DNA of 64,000 nt, taken from positions 4,194,057 to 4,258,056 of the forward strand of contig NZ_CP022314.1 of NCBI RefSeq assembly GCF_003352915.1, given 5' to 3'. This document shows, one piece after another, positions 62,449 to 64,000 of the stretch (its first letter is position 1; every line of letters begins with the position of its first letter). Source of the stretch: Arthrobacter sp. PM3 (GTDB taxonomy: Bacteria > Actinomycetota > Actinomycetes > Actinomycetales > Micrococcaceae). The notes below the pieces were generated by a model. That model was not told where the DNA came from and ran no database searches. It saw only the letters and a list, made by a program, of their open reading frames with translations. Both the position numbers and the translations under genes were made by a program.

Positions 62449-63555
62449 TCAGCCGGCGGCCGGCCCGGCCAGCAGGGCGGACACCCGGGGCGCCACTTCG
62501 GTGCCGAACAGCTCGATGGAGCGCATCATGGCCGCGTGCGGCAGGGTGCCGTTGCTGTACTTCAGGTCGAAGCGGTCCACGCCCAGGTTCTTCTTCAGCA
62601 GGGCGATCTTCGCGGCCACGGTTTCCGGGGAGCCGACGTAGAGTGCCCCTTCGGGCGTGCACATGGCGTCGAATTCGGTCCTGCTGCCCGGTCCCCAGCC
62701 GCGTTCCGCGCCGATCCGGTTGCGCATGGCGATCCAGTGCGGGAAGAACTCCTCCCGGGCGTCCTCGTCCGTGGCGGCGACGTGGCCGGGCGAATGCGTG
62801 GCCATCTGCTGCATCGGGTGCCCGTACTTGGCCATGGCCTCACGGTAGAGCCCGGCCAGCGGAGCGAAGGACCGCGGCTGGCCGCCGATGATGGCGAAGA
62901 TGATGGGGTAGCCGTATTCGGCGCAGCGCAGCACGGATTCAGGGGTGCCGCCGACGCCGATCCAGGCCGGCAGAAGGTGGTGTTCCAGCGGCGGGTAGAC
63001 GCTCAGGCCCTTGATGGCCGGCCGGGTGCGGCCTTCCCAGTGGACGGGTTCCTGCGCCCGGACCCTGTCGAAGAGTTCGAGCTTCTCCTCGAAGAGGACG
63101 TCGTAGTCCGCCAGGTCCAGGCCGAACAGCGGGAACGACTCGATGAACGATCCCCGGCCCAGCATGACCTCGGCCCGGCCGCTGGAGAGGGCGTCCACCG
63201 TCGCGAAGCGCTGGAAGACCCGGATCGGGTCATCGGAGCTGAGCACCGTCACGGCGGAACCGAGCCGGATGCGTTTGGTCCGCGCGGCCGCCGCGGCCAG
63301 GAAGACCTCGGGGGCGGACACCGCGAAGTCGCGGCGGTGGTGCTCCCCCACGCCGAAGGCGTGCAGGCCCACCTCGTCGGCCAGTTCGGCCTGCTCCAGG
63401 AGCTGCCGGAGGACCTGGGCGTGCGGGACGGGGTGGCCGTCGGGGAAGACGCCGACGTCACCGAAGGTGTTCAGGCCCAGGAGGATGCGTTCGGGCCCCA
63501 CCGGTGCGGTGGGACCGGCCGGCAGGGCGGGCCCGGAGGCCGGGGCCGCGCTCAT
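62449..63555 (-). CDS. LLM-class flavin-dependent oxidoreductase
   Basis: A 368-residue bacterial-luciferase-like TIM barrel using FMN or F420. ILLGLNTFGDVGV is the first strand, GVGEHHRRDFAVSAPEVFL is the family motif (the EHH), and RIRLGSAVTVLSSDDPIRVFQRF follows. AWIGVGGTPESVLRCAEYGYP is the phosphate-binding part. Its ATG overlaps the hemB stop by one base (TGATG), so it is coupled to haem synthesis. The substrate is unknown. A link to porphyrin or oxidative chemistry is an inference from position. Confidence 0.88.
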   Translation of the reverse strand: MSAAPASGPALPAGPTAPVGPERILLGLNTFGDVGVFPDGHPVPHAQVLRQLLEQAELADEVGLHAFGVGEHHRRDFAVSAPEVFLAAAAARTKRIRLGSAVTVLSSDDPIRVFQRFATVDALSSGRAEVMLGRGSFIESFPLFGLDLADYDVLFEEKLELFDRVRAQEPVHWEGRTRPAIKGLSVYPPLEHHLLPAWIGVGGTPESVLRCAEYGYPIIFAIIGGQPRSFAPLAGLYREAMAKYGHPMQQMATHSPGHVAATDEDAREEFFPHWIAMRNRIGAERGWGPGSRTEFDAMCTPEGALYVGSPETVAAKIALLKKNLGVDRFDLKYSNGTLPHAAMMRSIELFGTEVAPRVSALLAGPAAG

Positions 63556-64000
63556 CAGGACTCCTTCAGCCAGCCGGCGAGTTCGCTCGCCCAGTAGGTG
63601 AGCACCATGTTCGCGCCGGCACGTTTGATGCCCAGGACGGATTCGGTGATGGCGGCCCGGCGGTCGATCCAGCCGTTCGCGGCGGCAGCCTCGATCATCG
63701 AGTATTCGCCCGAGATCTGGTAGGCCGCCACGGGGACCGGGCTCATGGCGGCGACGTCGGCGAGGATGTCCAGGTAGCTCATGGCCGGCTTCACCATGAC
63801 CATGTCCGCGCCCTCGGCCAGGTCCAGGTCCACCTCCAGGATGGCCTCCCGGCGGTTGGCGGCGTCCATCTGGTAGGTGCGGCGGTCGCCGGTCAGCTGC
63901 GAGTCGACGGCTTCCCGGAACGGTCCGTAGAACGCGGAGGCGTATTTCGCGGCGTAGGCCACGACCGCGGTGTTGGCGTGCCCGGCGTCCTCGAGGGCCT
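63555..64000 (-). CDS. hemB: Delta-aminolevulinic acid dehydratase HemB (5' end outside window)
   Basis: The C-terminal 147 or so residues of porphobilinogen synthase, which condenses two 5-aminolevulinates. The visible part begins [20 protein letters not shown]. The Schiff-base lysine is in [14 protein letters not shown], and [17 protein letters not shown] and the end [20 protein letters not shown] are typical. The gene continues beyond position 64000. Its stop overlaps the start of the LLM oxidoreductase. Confidence 0.96.
   Translation of the reverse strand, partial: ALEDAGHANTAVVAYAAKYASAFYGPFREAVDSQLTGDRRTYQMDAANRREAILEVDLDLAEGADMVMVKPAMSYLDILADVAAMSPVPVAAYQISGEYSMIEAAAANGWIDRRAAITESVLGIKRAGANMVLTYWASELAGWLKES

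Noticed and set aside
1..64000. CRISPR arrays, insertion sequences, prophage or rRNA genes
   Set aside because: No regularly spaced repeats, transposase, integrase, phage or ribosomal RNA sequence was recognised.

Overview
The window reads as an uninterrupted piece of the core chromosome of a high-GC actinobacterium, most probably a Micrococcaceae member close to Arthrobacter/Pseudarthrobacter. The evidence is the strongly GC-biased third codon positions, many GTG and a few TTG starts, the MtrAB-LpqB, SigK-RskA, AdnAB, UvrD2 and NudC set, and a gene order that matches blocks I recall from Mycobacterium tuberculosis (secA-HPF-ComF-lpqB-mtrB-mtrA; MetE-like, mnmA, cysteine desulfurase, etfAB; UPF0182, PDZ protease, DUF2342, uvrD2, nudC, adnB, adnA, alkyltransferase-like). 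I see no rRNA, insertion sequence, prophage, integrase or CRISPR array.

Layout. 1-9.6 kb, all minus: secA (its end lies outside the window), a YcaQ-type winged-helix protein, long-form hibernation factor, a ComF-type gene with an apparent frameshift, and the envelope-stress operon mtrA-mtrB-lpqB. 9.8-12 kb: a DUF4166 gene converging on a chorismate mutase/MetE-like pair. 12.1-17.7 kb: an oligopeptide ABC importer (binding protein, two permeases, fused double ATPase). 17.9-23 kb: sulfur and redox genes, namely mnmA, a ferredoxin-reductase-like flavoprotein, cysteine desulfurase, a cysteine-bearing ArsR-like regulator and a small membrane protein; two promoters here share a 27-bp palindrome. 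23-26.3 kb: a J-domain protein, trmL and sigK-rskA. 26.4-31 kb: gluconate permease and kinase, a PIG-L deacetylase and etfBA. 31.3-36.2 kb: an HtrA-like protease diverging from a TPM/coiled-coil membrane protein and a PspA homologue. 36.3-38.1 kb: photolyase and two initiator tRNA genes. 38.3-50 kb: UPF0182 protein, PDZ-Lon-like protease, DUF2342 metalloprotease, M48/DUF45 peptidase, uvrD2, nudC and a kinase-like protein. 50-58 kb: the alkyltransferase-like/adnA/adnB repair operon and a DEDDh exonuclease. 58.5-61 kb: a polar amino-acid ABC importer. 61-64 kb: the haem genes hemB (partial) and hemL with a luciferase-like oxidoreductase between them.

The window is dominated by housekeeping and stress functions. 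The DNA-repair block is transcribed mostly on the minus strand with 1-4 nt overlaps, which suggests translational coupling. Ten strong hairpins separate transcription units. The most promising unexplained signals are the shared TCTAAA-N15-TTTAGA element around the Fe-S/sulfur genes, a J-domain protein with a degenerate nuclease-like domain, a kinase-like protein lacking a metal-binding aspartate, a repeated 12-mer placed identically before the TPM and PspA genes, and the frameshifted comF.
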